Positions 12,508 through 26,510 of a stretch of DNA of 64,000 nucleotides are shown piece by piece. The DNA lies in assembly GCA_025738555.1 (NCBI GenBank), contig JAOVFP010000024.1, positions 1,446,991 to 1,510,990 of the forward strand. Direction: 5' to 3'. Position 1 is the first letter of the stretch; every line of letters begins with the position of its first letter. This DNA comes from Cyathus striatus. Lineage: Eukaryota > Basidiomycota > Agaricomycetes > Agaricales > Nidulariaceae. Made by a program: the position numbers and the translations under genes. The notes below the pieces were generated by a model. It was not told the DNA's origin. It worked only from the letters and a program-made list of their open reading frames with translations, and did not search any database.

Positions 12508-15500
12508 TAGGGCTGCCAACTGTACCATATATGGTATACGGCCATATTCTGGCAGCTACTTTACGAGTGTTTCTGTACTGGATCCCGTACCGTAAAGTGA
12601 AAATTTGAACTGCTTGACGGTACGGTATAGCATTATGGACGGCCATATTACGGTATACGGCTATGGAGATTTAGTTTCTAAGTTGCCTGTTCATTCGCAT
12701 TTTTGTTATTTAATAAAATAGAAGTACATGACATTGTAGTTGAAAAGTACATGTTAGTCTAGTTCAATAATCTCAGCACGAAGAAGGCGAAGGCGCTGTT
12801 TTACCAACATTAGGCATCTAATAGTATCAGACTTCAGGCTGGAACGTCTAAGTGAAATAGTATCATGTCCACCAGAAAAAATGTGCTCGACAGCAACAGC
12901 TGAACCTAATGCATATGAATATTGTAAACAAATAAACTGAGTAGTTAAACCGTACCTGGAATCTCTAGAATGTCAAGAGCCAGGCGAGATAAGAAAGGAA
13001 ACTGAAAACGACGACTATGCCACCACTGAACTGGATTACAGGTACCGAAGTCCTCCTGTGGGAGCGCAAAATACTGCTCGAGCTCATCAACTCTAGCTGG
13101 CGGCTTTCAATAAAAGCATGCTGTAAAGTTCTCTACATCGGAGGTGGCAATACTTGAAGGTTCTGCTGCTGAAGATTGTCCTCTGGTGAGAGAATTAGAA
13201 GCTAAATCCTCTGCTTTAAAGTAATTGTTGCGGTAGTAGCTTTGGAGGGACTGCTTCACTTCAATGAGATATGCCAAAAGTGTGGGATCATCATTGTAAT
13301 CGAACTCAAGACCAGCATATGAAACACGAGGATCTAGAACTGCAAAATAATACAAGTAAGTGAGTGATTATAGAAATAAGGGAAGCGTGTACGAGCAGCC
13401 CAGGTATATAACGGAGATTGGTCAAATTTTTCATAATATTCACTAAGTTTTTGATGAGCTTCCACTAGGCCATTCTTGAGGTTTGCTGGAGCATCATCAG
13501 GAAGCTCCCATAGAGTATCCTTTAGTTCGCTTTGAAGTCCATGGAAAATAGCTGCTGTTTGAGATACCATGGGCTGCTTCGTGATCGACATTTGTGTGGT
13601 TGCTGAGCAAAATTTCTTCAGCCACCTAGTGACTAACGTGATAGCTTCCCAGTCTTCATCAGATAGTTCAAATGCTCGAAAATCACGGTGTGTAGCAAAT
13701 ATATCTATTGCAGCACAATATTCTAATGCACGCTCTGGAAAAGTATTAGATAGAAAATGGTGTAGGATAATAATAAAGCTCACAAAGCATCTGATGAGTC
13801 GACGACCATCTTGTCTTCACATCTAGTATGAGCATTAAAGGGCTTCGATTATTTTCGTTGGAATTCACTCCAGCTACACGAGTCCAGTTTTCGCACTGTT
13901 GGGGACTAGAGCATACAGCTCGGATTATTCTACGAAGCTGTAATGATTTAACAAACTGCGTCACTCAGTTTAAATAATTGATGTTAAGTACCTTTCCTAT
14001 GGCTTCGCAGGGATTGATTGTACTCTTCCGGGATGTTGCTGACTGATCCTGAGAGGAGTCATCCTCACTCTCTGGATCTAACAAGGCTGTGTCGTCGTCT
14101 GCGGAGCTTTGAAGTGAAGCAGTTACAGATTCTTGATATATTCCGCCCCTTGAAGTTGCCTTCCGACTCTCTGTGGAGCTCAGTGCACCTATATTTTCCA
14201 ACAGCTGCAATAGACTATTATTAATTTTTATAAGATGATATAACATGAAGGGATAAACGAACCTTAACGGCAGCAAGATGAATTGTGTGTGGCATGCACC
14301 GTAATCATGAAAACTGTCCATCAAACGAAGTAGAGCCGTTTTTGTCAAATCGATTCTTGAGAGACACAATCATGGTGTCATTATTTGTAGCGTTATCCAT
14401 GACAAACGCCAATATCTATTTGCAAGACAAAACTTATGAGTGTCCGAAAATCTTTAATTATTATCAACATACCTTCTCGCTGTTGTTTAAGCCATAAGTG
14501 TTGAGAGTATTCCAAACAATGCTTGCCATGTTTTCACCTGTGTGTTGTCCCATAAGCTCTTGAAAATCGATTAACAGTTCCTCTAATATTTAATCAGCAA
14601 ATGAACACATGTTGAAGTTATTAGAGTCCTATACCAGATTGTCCATCATTCGTAACATAATGTGCAACAATCGCTAGAAAAGCTATCTGGTTGCTCGAAG
14701 TCCAAGCATCAAGCGATATGCTGACTTTGGCGTTAAGATTCTGATAATATCAATATTAGTTGTTAATGTTTGCAGATAAAATTATAATGTACTTTGAACA
14801 TTTCTTTCACTGAGCTGACTGTATCTTCACCCATCTTCATAACTCAGGTTCGAATAGTGGTACGTCCTGGAATTTTAAAGGTCGAAGTTCCTCGAAAATG
14901 CGTATAATTGAGAAGTTCACGAAATTCTGGCTTCTCCACCTCATCAAATGGCTGATCACAGGAAACTACCCATTTGACTAGCAACTCTACGAAGGTTTCC
15001 TGTTGCCACTCCCCCTAAAATTCATTTAATACCACATATTAAAAGTGAACCAGTGAATCAGACGTACCCTTGCTTTCAAAGCTTGCTGTTCGAATGCACG
15101 CACAATATTTTGCGATGCTTTCTCAAGCTTCATAAGATAGTTATTGCCGCCCACAGAGTCCATGGTTACCTCCCCAGAAGCTAACAGCTTTTCCTCCAAT
15201 GTGGGAGGACCAGATCAATTATATAGGATGTTATATAACCTGTGCATTGAAGGAAACTTTTTCAAATGCCCAGTTAGTCCTAAGTAAAAAACAGTTAAGA
15301 TAAATTCATAGAATGTATAAAGTCGAAACATACCATTAAGACTGTGTCTCATCTTCGGAGTTATCTTGAGAATAGAGCGATTACCGTGATAGCACTGGTA
15401 ATAGCGAGTACCCTCTTCCTTCTCACCATTTCTTCCGTGGGTAACTTCTTCATAGAACAAATAAATCGGATTAGTCTTTCCATGCTAAAATAGTATTGTA

Positions 15501-16922
15501 AATCTTAGTGAATGCTTTTAAAGTTTGACACTTACGGTTTGAATAGGTACAGGTGGAGACACAGTACTATCACCAGAACTCGTACCAGTAACTATGATGG
15601 TGCTGCGACTCTTTTTCGGAGCTGGACGAGGCAGGTGGTGAGTTTGAGGGTTTACGGCCGACTGAGCACGTTTGCGCTTTGATTTCTGAGACACTAGTTT
15701 CGATGGCAGCGCATCAGCAAGCTATTTGAAGATGAAATATGTCAGAATACGAAAACAATTTAAGTGAATTACACGTACCTCCTTATTACTGATTCTATGT
15801 GATGCTTCTAATGTTTCTTCCTCCTCTTCATCGCTGTTGTTCTTGTCCTCATTGTTGTCGTCGTAATCCTCATTATCTGAATCGTATAATAGCTCAGGAA
15901 CATCGTTGGTGGCTTCGACCTCAGTGGAATCCACATTAATGGTAGGTCCATCAGAGCGCAAAGCCTTTCCTTTACTTTGCTTCACAGAAGGTGTGTTCGG
16001 AAGTGTTGGCTTACCAAACTCATCAACCTTCTCTGCGTCAATGTATTCTTGCATGCGTGCATTGTTTCGCTTGCGGTGCCCACGTCCAAGTTGCCCTACA
16101 ATGTTACATTAGTTTAACATCGTTACTCATAACCAACTAAGACATACCTTGACTGGGAGCCTGAGCACAATGTGCAACATTCAGAAGAGCCTGAGCGGTA
16201 TCTTGAGCCAGATCATCGTCAGACATAATGTAAAACAATGGGGGCTCGAAGTATAACTGTTATTGTACAGTATCCATAGTACTACTTATATGACTTTTGC
16301 GGTCTAGTGCTTTCACGATATCAACAGCTTTGAGGCTCAGAACACAGATAACTGCGCCCTGATAAGCACTCAACCAATAATATCATAGAACGACAGCGCA
16401 GCAGGAGATGAAACGAAAGATATGAGTAAACACACATTGCTGAAGGGCTCACGAGTGGATAAAATCTTGGAATTTCAAATACCTTTTATCATGGCAGTGC
16501 ATCATGTTGCTCAAATGTTGCTCAATGGAGCATGTATTCACTATAAACGAATATGCTGCCAAGTTTTCTGAAGATAAGATCACTTGAAACAAGTCAGTTG
16601 ATAGTATTTGGCCACCAGAAATTGAAATATTGGAATTTAGTAATGTCTTGGAAGAGCCTTTCATATGGTAAGACCACAATAGAATGTGATAACCATATCC
16701 TAACCGCATCCGCAGTTGTCCATGTGGGCTTACATAAACAGCTGAAATATACGGACCATAAGTCAGTTGTATATGGCCGTTAGAATATGGTATACTACGG
16801 CACACAACCATCCCATGTACCGTACCGTCAACTTTCTCTCTGAGACTGATATCGGTATGGTACCCGTCACTATATTATGGGCACCATATAACCGTAATGT
16901 ACGGTAACGGTTGGCAGCCCTA
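12508..16922 (-). mobile_element. hAT transposon copy 1, 4,415 bp
   Basis: Terminal inverted repeat TAGGGCTGCCAAC at 12,508 and its complement GTTGGCAGCCCTA ending at 16,922, with the 8-bp duplication ATATGTGG. Subterminal regions are packed with GGCCATAT, TACGGTA and ACCGTA motifs, typical subterminal transposase-binding repeats. The element is nearly identical, over its whole length, to the copy at 20,183-24,599 (4,417 bp) but inverted. It is CpG-rich compared with the flanking DNA, indicating a recent arrival. Confidence 0.95.
12754..16226 (-). pseudogene. hAT transposase, copy 1, two nonsense codons
   Basis: Multi-exon transposase read on the minus strand, starting with MSDDDLAQDTAQ at 16,226 and ending RAEIIELD at 12,754. 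Motifs in order: an acidic Asp/Glu-rich N-region (about 15,780-15,900); SISLDAWTSSNQ with the first catalytic Asp (about 14,700); a VMDN-T/MNND region with the second Asp and CMPHTIHLAA (about 14,290-14,400); LDVKTRW (about 13,835); and the C-terminal dimerisation region WWHSRRFQFPFLSRLA (about 13,000). Relative to copy 2, CGA codons have become TGA at 14,844-14,846 and 13,107-13,109, so it should not make a full-length protein. At 23,260 copy 2 has its own stop where this copy is intact. Exon joins are inferred from GT-AG positions. Confidence 0.85.
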
Positions 16923-16930
16923 ATATGTGG
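16923..16930. repeat. hAT copy 1 target-site duplication, right
   Basis: ATATGTGG, exact match to 12,500-12,507. Confidence 0.95.
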
Positions 16931-19900
16931 GCACTTGAAGGGTATGTTGTGAGATGGGCTTAGATGAACATCTTGAAATAACCAGGGCAGTGCAAGATTT
17001 GAAACTAAATTAGCCTTAGAGCCCTCAGGTTCAAACTGGGGGCATACCATTATTAGAGACAAAATCTTCATACTGTTCTGCTGTATCCAACCATGTAATT
17101 TTTGTACAGATTCATTAAGCACAACAGCTATAAAAGTATAAAAACTATGAAAGTCTCTGTTACTAGTAGTTTCATGCAAAGACTTCAAACAATTTGAATA
17201 GGTTTCAAGCTTAAATTACTGGTTTGATGGAAAGTGTCACCAATAAGTGAGTCACAATACACATGACTATATGCACATATCAATTTGGACATGTCCCAAA
17301 GCTATCTAAAGATCAACACAAAGCAATTGCAATGTGATTACATCCTTCATTGTCTTCATTTATTGTCTTCATTTATCATGAAATGCTCCACATGTCAGAG
17401 AAGAATAAAGAAACTAATCCTAAAGTCACATGTGTTATCAAAGTACTCAAAGAAGTTGGATATCACTTGGGCAATGAATTTGTTCATGCTTTTTATAATT
17501 CTAAATTACATGCTGTTCAAGCTCTTTGCTATCAAGAGAAGGCCTCCTTTTGCCTGCATGTATTTTGGATGCATAGAGTCATAATGTTCCCAAAGAACCT
17601 CAAAGTCATATTAATCAAGCAGTTACACAGACTGTCATCAATATAATTACTGCAGAGTCAACAAAGGCTTGCTATGATGATACACTGTGGCTTTCACCTT
17701 CAGGTCTTTCAGTATCTTGACAACAGAATTTGGACTGGACAGGATACAAAACTCTTATAGTGCACTCTTTCCCTGCTTTACTTTACTTCTCTCTGCCATT
17801 ATTACAGCAATAATGACTATTAAAGGAAAAATAATATAGAGAAAATTGGAAAAGATATTATGGCTCCCAGGGTATGTGATTTATGAGATGCATGCTTCAA
17901 TGCATTGAGCCCTGTCAACACAGTAGCAGGCTGGCAGCCAAATATTGATCACTCTCATTGGTCAGGCTAGAGTGACAATCTAGACTGTGTGACTCCAGTA
18001 AATAAAAATATATCTTATGTAATGTACACTTCATTTGCCAATCTAATGATTTTATTTGCTTTGCACTGCCCTGCTAAAACCTGGAGTTTAGTACAAGACC
18101 ATCCACTGAGGTGGACAGATCCACTCACATGGATATCTTGGGTGAGACTATGTAGATAGAAGGAAAAAATGTAACAGGATGGTTGATGTAAGGGGAATGA
18201 TCACTGATCAGAGGGGTCATAGTGGGCAGGAAGGGGGGTAATGGAGAGGGGAATGGGAGGGGAGGAATTTGGTGGAGAGGGCAAGTAAGGAAGTATGAGC
18301 AGGATCTGTAGTGTACTGTAGTGTACAGATATATCTGTACATACCAGAAAAGTACCAAATACAAATTATACAATCCTTGTTTTATTTTAGTTATAAATGG
18401 ATCTGACCTGTTCTCACTTCAAAAAGTGGGATATTTACAAGAATTTCTGAAAATTACAGAGCATCAGAAGCTCCTGTAATTTTTGGATATCACTGAACCA
18501 GACCTGAGCAACTTTTAAGTAGCTGGGATGTGGTAATGAGTCCCCTGTTACAAACAACTATACTGAATTGGGTATTAGCACAAAGATTTGACACATCATG
18601 TGACTGGTTCACAAGCCAGTTTGAATGATACCCAGGCACTCAGAAGGTGCTTATATGGCAATCCTTTGTGCAATTCTTCTGTGCTTGCATTTATACATGC
18701 AAGCTTTCTAGATAAATTGGATGTATCACTACAGTAAATAATAAATTAAAATATATGTCTATATTTGATTTATTAATGTATGTAGACATTAAACTGTTGC
18801 TTATAAACAGTAAGTACTTACAATATCTAATGATATGGCAGCATCGAGTATAATCTATTACTATGGAAATATATGTGTTACAATTCAAGCTGGTCTCATG
18901 ATATCTTGATAATGTGATGAGTCAATCATGTGACTTGTCACTACATGTGTAAGTCATATGATGAAGTCAAAGTCTAAACAGTTGTTCTTGTTGTACACAC
19001 TAATGGACTTGGTGGCATTCTCACAGTAGTCACTTGAGAAGCAAATAGAAGTAGCAGTATTCTGAGGTTCTGTGATAGAGAAGAGGGGTACCAGCTATAT
19101 TGGATGATAGCTAAACTAAGATCAAGCTGAGGAAGCTTGATTGGAATACATGAGCTATTTATACAATACTTCTATGGTCTGTGCACTAAAGCAATGCTAC
19201 CTCATATATTAATAAAAAGGTCCATGCACTTGGTATGACAAACCAGAGGTGCAGTCATCAGGTATCATAAAGGTGAAACATGTTTCATGTAAGATGAAAC
19301 ACAGCTGAGTAAAAAAGTCTCTGCTTGTAGTATGACAAACCAGTGAAGCAAGGGGTAAGGGGTAAGGGGTAAGGGATGATGAAGATGAAACAGATGGATA
19401 AGTAGGAAAGATATAAATAGAAGAGGATGAGTAAGTGGCATAAGTATAAATAGAGCAGGTCACATGAAAGGAAGGGGGTCTGGTGGGGTAAGATGGAAAA
19501 AATGTAACAATATGTATTTGTGTAGTGTTGAGAAATGAATTAGATATAAGTGAAAATAATTATACTGTTAGTAACATAACTGAATCTTAGTTACTATTTA
19601 CTGGTGATTTACTGTAAGGTGGTAGCACAATTATCTACATAAATCTATAAATGTGATAAAGTTCTTACATATAGTACTTTCTATTTAGCAAAGAATGCAA
19701 CAACAGCAGCACAATGTGAATGCTATAGTTATTGTTTTTGATATAACTAATAATTTGTGTTGAATACAAGTTGAATAAGCAAACACCTTGAGTCTGACTT
19801 GCCTCTTGCTTTCCATTAGACCACATTGACATTTATTCACTCAGCAGCCACCACCTTGCCACCAAGGTCATACACTCATTTTACAGCAGGGTAAATATAT

Positions 19901-20174
19901 TTTACATATTGTACTTTACATATTTCATTATGCTGTCTCTTTCTACATACTAAATGTTCTTGTACTGTGCTGCACAGCACACTCTGTGGCACACATCCTC
20001 CTTCTTATGTAGTTTATTACTTTATCTTGAAGTAAAGGACTCATAGCATTTATAAGCCTGTGTACTTTAGCTAGTACACCTCAGACATTGTTCCCAATGC
20101 TGAGGTGAGTTTTTTTACTTGTACATACTGTATCATTTATTTACAATTATCTACTAGGTGAATCACTTTAGGAG
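16931..20174. other. Spacer between the two hAT copies; no gene recognised
   Basis: About 3.2 kb of AT-rich, CpG-poor DNA. Open frames at 17,285-17,646 give no recognised protein. A purine-rich tract lies at about 18,190-18,300, and three tandem GGGGTAA units at 19,352-19,372. No terminal repeats enclosing the spacer were found. It is probably old repeat-derived sequence. Confidence 0.4.
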
Positions 20175-20182
20175 GTACTTAC
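20175..20182. repeat. hAT copy 2 target-site duplication, left
   Basis: GTACTTAC directly outside the TIR, repeated exactly at 24,600-24,607. Confidence 0.95.
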
Positions 20183-23100
20183 TAGGGCTGCCAACCGTTA
20201 CCGTACATTACAGTTATACGGTGCCCGTAATATGGTGACGGGTACTGTACTGATATCAGTCTCAGAGAGAAAGTTGACGGTACGGTACATGGGACGGTTG
20301 TGTGCTGTAGTATACCATATTCTAACGGCCATATACGACTGACTTACGGTCCGTATATTTCAGCTGTTTATGTAAGCCCACATGGACAACTGCGGATGCG
20401 GTTAGGATATGGTTATCACATTCTATTGTGGTCTTACCATATGAAAGGCTCTTCCAAGACATCACTAAATTCCAATATTTCAATTTCTGGTGGCCGAATA
20501 CTATCAACTGACTTGTTTCAAGTGGTCTTATCTTCGGAAAACTTGGCAGCTTATTCGTTTATAGTGAATACATGCTCCATTGAGCAATATTTGAGCAACA
20601 TGAAGCACTGCCATGATAAAAGGTATTTGAAATTCCAAGATTTTATCCACTCGTGAGCCCTTCAGCAACGTGTGTTTACTCATATCTTTCGTTTCATCTC
20701 CTGCTGTGCTGTCGTTCTATGATATTATTGGTTGAGTGCTTATCAGGGTGCAGTTATCTGTGTTCTGAGCCTCAAAGCTGTTGATATCGTGAAAGCACTA
20801 GACCGCAAAAGTCATATAAGTAGTACTATTGATACTGTACAATAACAGTTATACTTCGAGCCCCCATTGTTTTACATCATGTCTGACGACGATCTGGCTC
20901 AAGATACTGCTCAGGCTCTTCTGAATGTTGCACATTGTGCTCAGGCTCCCAGTCAAGGTATGTCTTAGTTGGTTATGAGTAACGATGTTAAACTAATGTA
21001 ACGTTGTAGGGCAACTTGGACGTGGGTGCCACAAGCAAAACAATGTACGCATGCAAGAATACATTGACGCAGAGAAGGTTGACGAGTTCGGTAAGCCAAC
21101 ACTTCCAAACACACCTTCCGTGAAGCAAAGTAAAGGAAAGGCTTTGCGCTCTGATGGACCTACTGTTAATGTGGATTCCACTGAGGTCGAAGCCACCAAC
21201 GATGTTCCTGAGCTATTATACGATTCAGATAATGAGGATTACGACAACAACAATGAGGACGAGAACAACAGTGACGAAGAGGAGGAAGAAACATTAGAAG
21301 CATCACATAGAATCAGTAATAAGGAGGTATGCGTAATTCACTTAAATTGTTTTCGTATTCTGACATATTTCATCTTCAAATAGCTTGCTGATGCGCTGCC
21401 ATCGAAACTAGTGTCTCAGAAATCAAAGCGCAAATGTGCTCAGTCGGCCGTAAACCCTCAAACTCACCACTTGCCTTGTCCAGCTCTGAAAAAGAGTCGC
21501 AGCACCATCATAGTCACTGGTACGAGTTCTGGTGATAGTACTGTGTCTCCACCTGTACCTATTCAAACCGTAAGTGTCAAACTTTAAAAGCATTCACTAA
21601 GATTTACAATACTATTTTAGCATGGAAAGACTAATCCGATTTATTTGTTCTATGAAGAAGTTACCCACGGAAGAAATGGTGAGAAGGAAGAGGGTACTCG
21701 CTATTACCAGTGCTATCACGGTAATCGCTCTATTCTCAAGATAACTCCAAAGATGAGACACAGTCTTAATGGTATGTTTCGACTTTATACATTCTATGAA
21801 TTTATCTTAACTGTGTTTTACTTAGGACTAACTGGGCATTTGAAAAAGTTTCCTTCAATGCACAGGTTATATAACATCCTATATAATCGATCTGGTCCTC
21901 CCACATTGGAGGAAAAGCTGTTAGCTTCTGGGGAGGTAACCATGGACTCTGTGGGCGGCAATAACTATCTTATAAAGCTTGAGAAAGCATCGCAAAATAT
22001 ATTGTGCGTGCATTCGAACAGCAAGCTTTGAAAGCAAGGGTATGTCTGATTCACTGGTTCACTTTTAATATGTGGTATTAAATGAATTTTAGGGGGAGTG
22101 GCAACAGGAAACCTTCGTAGAGTTGCTAGTCAAATGGGTAGTTTTCTGTGATCAGCCATTTGATGAGGTGGAGAAGCCAGAATTTCGTGAACTTCTCAAT
22201 TATATGCATTTTCGAGGAACTTCGACCTTTAAAATTCCAGGACATACCACTATTCGAACCCGAGTTATGAAGATGGGTGAAGATACAGTCAGCTCAGTGA
22301 AAGAAATGTTCAAAGTATGTTATAATTTTATCTGCAAACATTAACAACTAATATTGATATTATCAGAATCTTAACGCCAAAGTCAGCATATCGCTTGATG
22401 CTTGGACTTCAAGCAACCAGATAACTTTTCTAGCGATTGTTGCACATTATGTTACGAATGATGGACGATCTGGTATAGGACTCTAATAACTTCAACATGC
22501 GTTCATTTGCTGATTAAATATTAGAGGAACTGTTAATCAATTTTCAAGAGCTTATGGGACAACACACAGGTGAAAACATGGCAAGCGTTGTTTGGAATAC
22601 TCTCAACACTTATGGCTTAAACAACAGTGAGAAGGTATGTTGATAATAATTAAAGATTTTCGGACACTTTTAAGTTTTGTCTTGCAAATAGATATTGGCG
22701 TTTGTCATGGATAACACTATGAATAATGACACCATGATTGTGTCTCTCAAGAATCGATTTGACAAAAATGGCTCTACTTCGTTTGATGGACAGTTTTCAC
22801 GATTACGGTGCATGCCACATACAATTCATCTTGCTGCCGTTAAGGTTCGTTTATCCCTTCATGTTATATCATCTTATAAAAATTAATAATAGTCTATTGC
22901 AGCTGTTGGAAAATATAGGTGCACTGAGCTCCACAGAGAGTCAGAAGGCAACTTCAAGGGGCAGAATATATCAAGAATCTGTAACTGCTTCACTTCAAAG
23001 CTCCACAGACAACGACACAGCCTTGTTAGATCCAGAGAGTGAGGATGACTCCTCTCAGGATCAGTCAGCAACATCCCGGAAGAGTACAATCAATCCCTGC

Positions 23101-24599
23101 GAAGCCATAGGAAAGGTACTTAACATCAATTATTTAAACTGAGTGACGCAGTTTGTTAAATCATTACAGCTTCGTAGAATAATCCGAGCTGTATGCTCTA
23201 GTCCCCAACAGCGCGAAAACTGGATTCGTGTAGCTGGAGTGAATTCCAACGAAAATAATTGAAGCCCTTTAATGCTCATACTAGATGTGAAGACAAGATG
23301 GTTGTCGACTCATCAGATGCTTCGTGAGCTTTATTATTATCTTACACTATTTTCTATCTAATACTTTTCCAGAGCGTGCATTAGAATATCGTGCTGCAAT
23401 AGATATATTTGCTACACACCATGATTTTCGAGCATTTGAACTATCTGATGAAGACTGGGAAGCTATCACGTTAGTCACTAGGTGGCTGAAGAAATTTCGC
23501 TCAGCAACCACACAAATGTCGATCATGAAGCAGCCCATGGTATCTCAAACAGCAGCTATTTTCCGTGGACTTCAAAGCGAACTAAAGGATACTCTATGGG
23601 AGCTTCCTGATGATGCTCCAGCAAACCTCAAGAATGGCCTAGTGAAAGCTCATCAAAAACTTAGTGAATATTATGAAAAATTTGACCAATCTCCGTTATA
23701 TACCTGGGCTGCTCGTATGCGCTTCCCTTATTTCTATAATCACTCACTTACTTGTATTATTTTGCAGTTCTAGATCCTCGTGTTTCATATGCTGGTCTTG
23801 AGTTCGATTACAATGATGATCCCACACTTTTGGCATATCTCATCGAAGCGAAGCAGTCCCTCCAAAGCTACTACCGCAACAATTACTTTAAAGTGGAGGA
23901 TTTAGCTTCTAATTCTCTCACCAGAGGACAATCTTCAGCAGCAGAACCTTCAAGTATTGCCACCTCTGATGTAGAGAACTTTACAGCACGCTTTTATCGA
24001 AAGCCGCCAGCTAGAGTTGACGAGCTCAAGCAGTATTTTGCGCTCCCACAGGAGGACTTCGGTACCTGTAATCCAGTTCAGTGGTGGCATAGTCGTCGTT
24101 TTCAGTTTCCTTTCTTATCTCGCCTGGCTCTTGACATTCTAGGGATTCCAGGTACAGTTTAACTACTCAGTTTATTTGTTTACAATATTCATATGCATTA
24201 GGTTCAGCTGTTGCTGTCAAGCACATTTTTTCTGGTGGACGTGATACTATTTCACTTAGACGTTCCAGCCTGAAGTCTGATACTATTAGATGCCTAATGT
24301 TGGTAAAACAGCGCCTTCGCCTTCTTCGTGCTGAGATTATTGAACTAGACTAACATGTACTTTTCAACTACAATGTCATGTACTTCTATTTTATTAAATA
24401 ACAAAAATGCGAATGAACAGGCAACTTAGAAACTAAATCTCCATAGCCGTATACCGTAATATGGCCGTCCATAATGCTATACCGTACCGTCAAGCAGTTC
24501 AAATTTTCACTTTACGGTACGGGATCCAGTATGGAAACACCCGTAAAGTAGCTGCCAGAATACGGCCATATACCATATACGGTACAGTTGGCAGCCCTA
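20183..24599 (+). mobile_element. hAT transposon copy 2, 4,417 bp
   Basis: TIRs TAGGGCTGCCAAC (left) and GTTGGCAGCCCTA (right) with the 8-bp duplication GTACTTAC. It is the inverted, nearly identical partner of the element at 12,508-16,922. Different TSDs show two independent insertions, not a duplicated block. Most differences between the copies that I noticed are C/T or G/A, often at CpG. Confidence 0.95.
20879..24353 (+). pseudogene. hAT transposase, copy 2, one nonsense codon
   Basis: Starts ATG at 20,879 (MSDDDLAQDTAQALLNVA), first donor at about 20,958; the last exon ends RAEIIELD with TAA at 24,351-24,353. It shows SISLDAWTSSNQ (about 22,385), AFVMDNTMNND (about 22,700), CMPHTIHLAA (about 22,810), LDVKTRW (about 23,285) and WWHSRRFQFPFLSRLA (about 24,085). 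A TGA at 23,260-23,262 replaces the CGA found in copy 1. At both codons where copy 1 is broken this copy keeps CGA. Also, MDNTMNND replaces copy 1's MDNATNND. An intact relative elsewhere in the genome would be needed for either copy to move. Confidence 0.85.
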
Positions 24600-24607
24600 G
24601 TACTTAC
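24600..24607. repeat. hAT copy 2 target-site duplication, right
   Basis: GTACTTAC, exact match to 20,175-20,182. Confidence 0.95.
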
Positions 24608-25062
24608 TTAATATATTAGCTGTTGTTCATGACACTTAATGAGTCATTCTAAGTTTTCTTCAATTTGTCCTTTATACATTTATACCTCTTGTAACTGTTT
24701 ACAGAATATTTTTTGTGGGTACAGCCTGTATAAAATGAGGATATACTAAACTATGCATAGGGATAATAAATTACTTATGTAACATGTGCTTCAAGTTATA
24801 GATATAACATTAATATAACACCTAAATACATCTACCTACTGTATAAATACAGAACATACTTATATTTCAAATTTATATATTTTAAGGTACTATGTATGTA
24901 GGTATCCTCGCGCAACTAGTACGCGAGGGCGGTATGTCAAGGAAATCTTACATGTGAGGCTTGCTTACATAAAGACCGCCATCTGAACCTGATCTGAGCT
25001 GATGTGTCAAAATCTCGCGCTAGTACCCGATTTTGTAACAGGGGACTACGGACTCGCTGGGA
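24608..25062. other. Boundary between transposon block and gene block
   Basis: The first 290 bp are AT-rich and CpG-poor. From about 24,905 the sequence becomes CpG-containing. A hairpin (CCTCGCG, 9-nt loop, CGCGAGG) lies at 24,906-24,928, exactly at this change. No gene is recognised. Confidence 0.5.
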
Positions 25063-25279
25063 TGATGCCTCTTGTTTGTGTTTTGTTCCATTTATAGGCA
25101 ATATTTTGGATATGATGCTTACTATTTACACCAGCGCCTGGAAGCAAACAAGGCATCATATAGCGTAGTCTACAGCGTTGGTTCAGTACCCACTTGCAAC
25201 CCACTTTCCTGCTCACTGGCTGGTACTTCCTGCTGCTGTCATCACCTTACATATCTTTTCGTCTTAGCTCACTGAAGAG

Positions 25280-25484
25280 GTATATTCACTTCACGTCTGA
25301 AGATGTAAATCTCACTCGTGAATTAGATAAGTGTCAACGATTCCATCTGTGTGAGTTACATCTCCCACATGCGCCATATTCATACGCTTTCCGGACTCAC
25401 ATCGTGTTGCAGGACGTATTGAACGATTCTAAAGGTCAAAAGCTGCTAAATGCCAACTGTAAGCCCTACGTCGAATATGCATGA
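25280..25484 (+). CDS. Possible 3' exon of an unrecognised small gene
   Basis: An open frame reading RELDKCQRFHLCELHLPHAP and continuing to NANCKPYVEYA, with TGA at 25,482-25,484. A plausible splice acceptor (CGTCTTAG) precedes it at about 25,270, and another open segment (QYFGYDAYYLHQRLEANKAS) lies at about 25,098-25,160, so it may be the last exon of a small spliced gene. I do not recognise the protein or its start. Its stop overlaps the start of the pyroglutamyl-peptidase gene, which is unusual and lowers confidence. It could be a remnant truncated by the transposon block, or chance. Confidence 0.3.
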
Positions 25485-26510
25485 TCCGGATCCATCAACA
25501 TTTCGCGTGCTCCTTACCGGGTTTGGAGTAAGTCCATCTGCTTTCGCTATCTAGCGTCATGGCAGAAAACGTGATACATTGGAAGAATAGCCATTTTCTC
25601 ATCATCAGATAAATGCTTCATGGCTAGCTGTGAAGCCGTTACATGATACCCTTTTCTTTACTGAAGCCCCTCCGCATCCTTTGAATACATCCGAAGGAGC
25701 ACCATCGAGTACCACACGTGCAATACATATATCTGCGTTGGAAATACCCGTATCCTACGAGGCAGTTCTGGATGTTGTACCCCTTCTCCATCTCCGACCC
25801 CCCATTGTTCCTGTGTCTATTTCAAAGTTTCCATCTCCGCCAAATGGCGGTTATGATTTTATTTTCCACATAGGTGTCGCTGGCCGTGGACCTCTGAGAA
25901 TGGAAAGACTAGGACATAAGCTAGGATACAACATGAAGGATGCAAATGGAAAACTAGCTGCCATCGTCCATTCCTCTTCGAAAGGATACAACGGAGTACC
26001 TGAGGGCGTGCAGATGATGCAAAACATGGTGAAGGATCAGCATGGAATGGATGTAGCCGATACTGCAGAGGACACTGTAGTCAGACCCACACGCGGATTT
26101 GGTCCTGGATATGAAAAGTTCGCCGATGAAATAACAACAGAAATTGACGTTACCAGATTAGTGCAGGAGCTTAAGCAGTCAGGAATAGAGGTATCCGTCC
26201 CTTCCTGCGCGTATTTGACCGCGTTACCGAATGTTTTTTTTGGTAGCAGGTATATTCATCTATGGACGCCGGGCATTACCTATGTGATTTCATCTATTAT
26301 TGTTCTTTGGCTGAGGCAAAGCGCAATGCCAAACTCGACGAGAAACGCAAGACTCCGCATGTTCTTTTTTTGCACTGCCCTCCTGTTAATCAACCTCTTA
26401 GCACCGAAGAGGTTACCGACGCCATTAAACGTATTATTGTTTGGGTATGCAAGGAAAGTGAGACGATAAACAATACAAATGAGGCTTCCGGGATGCTCAT
26501 GATATCTTGA
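25477..26510 (+). CDS. Pyroglutamyl-peptidase I (peptidase C15)
   Basis: Cytosolic cysteine peptidase that removes N-terminal pyroglutamate from peptides. Exon 1 (from ATG at 25,477) encodes MHDPDPSTFRVLLTGFG, the N-terminal TGFG signature. After an intron ending at about 25,611 the frame continues INASWLAVKPLHDT, then YDFIFHIGVAGRGPLRMERL, which holds the probable catalytic Glu (MER). After an intron at about 26,190-26,250 comes YSSMDAGHYLCDFIYYCSL with the nucleophile Cys in HYLC, and VLFLHCPP with the catalytic His. The complete triad is therefore present. The protein is longer than bacterial forms, as is usual in fungi, because of an insertion before the Cys block. The intron 1 region could hide a micro-exon, since the usual PF after GFG is missing. 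It is the first intact gene beyond the transposon block. Confidence 0.9.
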